Shown one piece after another: positions 61,307 to 64,000 of a stretch of DNA of 64,000 nt. The first letter of the stretch is position 1; every line of letters begins with the position of its first letter. Below the pieces are notes generated by a model. It ran no database searches. It saw only the letters and a list, made by a program, of their open reading frames with translations, and had not been told where the DNA came from. Source of the DNA: Clostridia bacterium (GTDB lineage Bacteria > Bacillota > Clostridia > Oscillospirales > Acutalibacteraceae); contig JAGALQ010000027.1 in the NCBI GenBank assembly GCA_017625095.1, forward strand, positions 1-64,000, in the 5' to 3' direction. A program made the position numbers and the translations under genes.

Positions 61307-62386
61307 TTATTCAAGCATTGAAATGATTTCTCTGAATCCGTCGCTGTTTTTGAAATCATCGGATAATTCATATGTGTTTGTCCACAGCTCTTTTACTTTA
61401 CTCTTTGCGATAAACGTGCTGCCGAGTGTGTGTTTGTCAAATTCCTTGCCGTCAAATATTGTCGAGTGCATTGTCGTTATACGCTCCATACTGTCAAATG
61501 CGATTGCAAGCTCAGCGTTTTTTCTGAAATAGGCGAGTGCTTTTTCGTTGTCACCCACAGCGTAATATTTGCTGCCTATATGACCGTGAAGATTCATTAC
61601 CGTTCTCCACATCTTTCCGTAATTACCGTCGTTGTAGATGAATTCAAGCAGCTCAAGCTCTTTTTCCGATGCTTCAATCTGCCATTCATCCGTGCAGTTT
61701 TTGTTAAAGAAGTAGATATGAGTGAAAAGCGTTAATCTCAGCAGGACGTTTTCCTCGAGAGCACTCCATATTTTTTTGTCATATTCAGGGTGATTGAGCG
61801 GATAGAAGAATGAGAACATTTCGCGGCTGTCACGCATATCGGGCATTTCTTTGATAATTTTTTCGCAGGTATCAAAGTTTATTCCGCTTTTTGTGTTGTC
61901 GAGCTGTGAGCGGTAAAACTCAATCATTGCACGCTTTGCTTTGATTCTGATTCTGTCATCCGTGCAGTTCTGCTGAATGTTATTGTAAATTGCAGTTACC
62001 TCGGAAGAAACGCTTGATAAATCCTTTGTGAACCTTACAAGACAGCCGAGGTATCTTATCAGCACCCTGAAATCGTTCGGGAATTTTTTCTTTAAATCCG
62101 TTATGATTTCCTGCATCAGCTTTTCATCGGTCAGGTTATCGTACTCGGCAATTTTTGAAACAATTTCGTGTTCGTTTTCCGATTTGTTTATTCCGAGCAG
62201 CTCGTCAATGCTGACCTTGAAAAAGCCTGCAATTTCGGGCAGCATCGTGATATCGGGATAGCTTTCACCGCGCTCCCAGTTGCTGACACTCTGAAAGGTT
62301 ACTCCGAGAAATTCGGCAAGTGTTTCCTGCGTAAGCTCTCTTTCACGTCTTAATCTTTTTATGTTTTCTCCAAGATAAATTGTCAT
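61307..62386 (-). CDS. XRE-type helix-turn-helix regulator with TPR-like C-terminus
   Basis: The 359-residue protein begins with an XRE DNA-binding domain (ENIKRLRRERELTQETLAEFLGVTFQSVSNWERGESYPD) and continues with a long helical region containing repeats like AVGDNEKALAYFRKNAELAIAF, typical of TPR-bearing peptide-sensing regulators. The start is ATG 62386 with AAAGGTGA ten bases before; the longer frame reaches into the NUDIX gene and its first residues are the shadow of the terminator region. Confidence 0.88.
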   Translation of the reverse strand: MTIYLGENIKRLRRERELTQETLAEFLGVTFQSVSNWERGESYPDITMLPEIAGFFKVSIDELLGINKSENEHEIVSKIAEYDNLTDEKLMQEIITDLKKKFPNDFRVLIRYLGCLVRFTKDLSSVSSEVTAIYNNIQQNCTDDRIRIKAKRAMIEFYRSQLDNTKSGINFDTCEKIIKEMPDMRDSREMFSFFYPLNHPEYDKKIWSALEENVLLRLTLFTHIYFFNKNCTDEWQIEASEKELELLEFIYNDGNYGKMWRTVMNLHGHIGSKYYAVGDNEKALAYFRKNAELAIAFDSMERITTMHSTIFDGKEFDKHTLGSTFIAKSKVKELWTNTYELSDDFKNSDGFREIISMLE

Positions 62387-62508
62387 AGCTTTCATCACCT
62401 TTGATTTTGTTTGACCGGTCTGTACACATAATAACTCAAATCTTTCATCAATACAATAAACCGTTTCTTGAATAGTATTCAAGCGATGATTGAATTTTTC
62501 AAGCAGGC

Positions 62509-62544
62509 AAAAGCCCGAAGGAGCAGTTTTCTGTCCCTTCGGGC
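62509..62544 (-). terminator. Terminator of the NUDIX gene
   Basis: GCCCGAAGG and CCTTCGGGC pair perfectly; TTTTG follows on the minus strand. Confidence 0.7.
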
Positions 62545-62552
62545 TTCGTTTA

Positions 62553-63035
62553 TTATTCTGATATGTGCTTGAGATACTGTCCGATAACCGTGTATTCTCT
62601 AAGATAAAGGCTTCGGATATCGGGTCTTTTTTCGGGGTAGGTTGAAAATATTTCCATCGCTTTTTCAATTTCAACCCATTTCGGTGTTACACCGTGATCT
62701 ATCTCGATTGGTGTAAGGCTCTGCTTTGCTGTTCCGACAGCTTCGCAGATGAAATAGTTGCTGATATAAAGCGTTTCAAAGCTGTATTCGTTAACGGTTA
62801 CAAAGCGTTCAACGGGCTTTACTTCAATTCCCGCTTCTTCTCTGAGCTCACGCATACAGCATTCTTCGAGTGTTTCATCCGCTTCAACACCGCCGCCCGG
62901 TGACATATAAACGTCTGTGTTTGTTTCGTATGTCAGCAGTATTTTGCCGTCACGCACCGTGATTGCTCTTGCTGATTCACGGATTCTTTCGGGCGGGTCG
63001 GAATAAACGGTGTTATATTGGTTAATTGTTTGCAT
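62553..63035 (-). CDS. NUDIX hydrolase
   Basis: The 160-residue protein has a complete Nudix box, GGGVEADETLEECCMRELREEAGI (G-x5-E-x7-REUxEExGU), after the strand ITVRDGKILLTYE. NUDIX enzymes hydrolyse nucleoside diphosphates linked to another group; the substrate is unknown. It lies between two HTH regulator genes on the same strand. Confidence 0.93.
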   Translation of the reverse strand: MQTINQYNTVYSDPPERIRESARAITVRDGKILLTYETNTDVYMSPGGGVEADETLEECCMRELREEAGIEVKPVERFVTVNEYSFETLYISNYFICEAVGTAKQSLTPIEIDHGVTPKWVEIEKAMEIFSTYPEKRPDIRSLYLREYTVIGQYLKHISE

Positions 63036-63068
63036 TGTGTGCCTCGCTTGTGCATCGGTACGGTTAGT

Positions 63069-63596
63069 TTACTTTATACCGTATCTGCTGCAATAATCTG
63101 TGACAATGTTTTTGAAATGTTCGTGTCTGAAGCTGTTTTTTACATCGCTAATGTCAACGTACAGCCCTGCCATCAGGTTCTGTATTATTGCCTCTGCGAG
63201 AAAAGCTTCGAACACATAGTCGTCGGTGAAGGCTTCCTCAATATCGGTGTTGAGCTGTGTGTTGATTCCCGTGATAGCCGCTCGGTAAATAATATTGTCC
63301 TTGCCCAGATATTCACCTGCGTTTCGGATACAGTTCAGTCCGCTCTTCATATCCGCAACAGAAAACTTGCCCTTGTATTCAATGCTTTTTTCTCCGCCAA
63401 GCAAAATATTATCAACCGTCGTTTCAAGTATTTTTGCAAGGTCGGGCAGGATTGCTGTGTCAGGCAATGTTTCGCCGCGTTCCCATTTGCTTACAGCCTG
63501 AAAAGATACGCCGATTCTTTCGCCCAGTTCACTTTGCGTAATTCCTTTTGCTTTTCTCAATGCGGCAATCTGTATGCCGACTTTCTGTATATCCAT
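63069..63596 (-). CDS. XRE-type helix-turn-helix regulator
   Basis: The 175-residue protein starts MDIQKVGIQIAALRKAKGIT followed by QSELGERIGVSFQAVSKWERGETLPD, a standard XRE domain, and a helical C-terminal domain of unknown fold. AGCGGAGG precedes ATG 63596; the longer frame lacks a site. It ends 33 bases before the NUDIX gene and may form an operon with it. Confidence 0.9.
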   Translation of the reverse strand: MDIQKVGIQIAALRKAKGITQSELGERIGVSFQAVSKWERGETLPDTAILPDLAKILETTVDNILLGGEKSIEYKGKFSVADMKSGLNCIRNAGEYLGKDNIIYRAAITGINTQLNTDIEEAFTDDYVFEAFLAEAIIQNLMAGLYVDISDVKNSFRHEHFKNIVTDYCSRYGIK

Positions 63597-63713
63597 TGTT
63601 ATACCTCCGCTTGTTGGTTTCATTCTGATTATATCAGACACAAAGCCAAAAGGTAATAACCGCATAATTGATTCTTGGGCTTTGAAACTCAACCGCAGGT
63701 ATATGTGAACAGC

Positions 63714-64000
63714 TTATTTTACGGTGATTCTGAAAAGCCTTGCGCCGTGAGAATTGACTTTTGCGGAGAATTTATCCTGCGTTACGGTATATTCCTCGTG
63801 TGCCCACATATCGTGCACGCTGTAGTCTATACCGCCGATTGAGATATCAGTTATATCAAAGCCGATTTCTCTCTCTTTGTCATCTGTGTTGAAAAGCGCA
63901 ATGTATTTGCAGCTTTTGCCCGTTGATGTCCATACAATCTCACCCTTGCCGTCAGTTTCCTCACGTCTGAACTGTCTTGCACCGTGTGAGTTTTTGAGCA
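63714..64000 (-). CDS. Alpha-galactosidase-like glycosidase, C-terminal part only
   Basis: The frame runs out of the right edge of the window and ends at TAA 63714-63716. The 95 visible residues form a beta domain: WTSTGKSCKYIALFNTDDKE, then DYSVHDMWAHEEY and AKVNSHGARLFRITVK. This matches the C-terminal beta-sandwich of GH27-type alpha-galactosidases, whose end typically reads HGARLFR. The catalytic part is not in the window, so the enzyme family is a likely call only. Confidence 0.65.
   Translation of the reverse strand, partial: LKNSHGARQFRREETDGKGEIVWTSTGKSCKYIALFNTDDKEREIGFDITDISIGGIDYSVHDMWAHEEYTVTQDKFSAKVNSHGARLFRITVK

Noticed and set aside
62387..62674. N-terminal extension of the XRE regulator up to 62674
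   Set aside because: It would overlap the NUDIX gene and its terminator; ATG 62386 has a ribosome site and a standard domain start.

Overview
This 64 kb window looks like chromosomal DNA of an endospore-forming, low-to-mid GC Gram-positive bacterium of the class Clostridia, probably of the Ruminococcaceae/Oscillospiraceae type found in guts. The support is a spore pair (gpr, spoIIP), Firmicutes-style AGGAGG ribosome binding sites, TTGACA/TATAAT promoters at 17 bp spacing, a DUF512 radical SAM gene next to der, TTVEE-repeat lipoproteins, and several glycan-degrading enzymes. The genus is an inference; there is no rRNA gene here.

Region 1 (1-32.2 kb) is host backbone. It runs from a GNAT end through DUF512-der; spoIIP and gpr on the other strand; rpsT; a 52-residue Cys-tailed membrane peptide; rsmI and a TrmN6-like methyltransferase; a secreted PHP protein; a glycan block (GH13, mgtE with a structured leader, glgP with a histone-like tail); a probable operon (unknown alpha-barrel protein, GH38 mannosidase, nnr, lipoprotein, mazF without visible antitoxin); a pair of paralogous lipoproteins; three calcineurin-like phosphoesterases; and uppP.

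Region 2 (32.2-51.4 kb) is accessory. It begins with a tRNA-Ala(GGC) locus: two truncated tRNA 5' heads precede one intact tRNA at exactly 89 bp steps. Two tRNA-Ala 3' tails with abnormal D-arms lie at 48.6 and 50.2 kb. A perfect 92 bp direct repeat (32459-32550 and 50209-50300) brackets 17.75 kb. Each tRNA tail is followed at once by a different cargo gene: a 686-residue zinc-ribbon/nuclease protein, a sulfatase, and a voltage-gated-type K+ channel. The island also holds an in-frame ParB-serine recombinase chimera, a second recombinase remnant, a TnpV protein, a HEPN-like protein, and a five-gene response regulator/kinase/ABC transporter/CARDB module with a shared palindromic operator. No relaxase, type IV secretion gene or complete integrase was seen, so it is read as a degraded, stacked integration site.

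Region 3 (51.4-64 kb) is backbone again: an esterase; a methyltransferase/phosphodiesterase/acetyltransferase operon preceded by a 36-residue orphan peptide gene; an AraC regulator divergent from a Gfo/Idh/MocA oxidoreductase; a membrane-anchored glycerophosphodiesterase; a GH78-like rhamnosidase; two HTH regulators; a NUDIX hydrolase; and the end of an alpha-galactosidase-like gene. Small non-coding elements with terminal inverted repeats are inserted at several places, and in one case such an element supplies a gene's stop codon.
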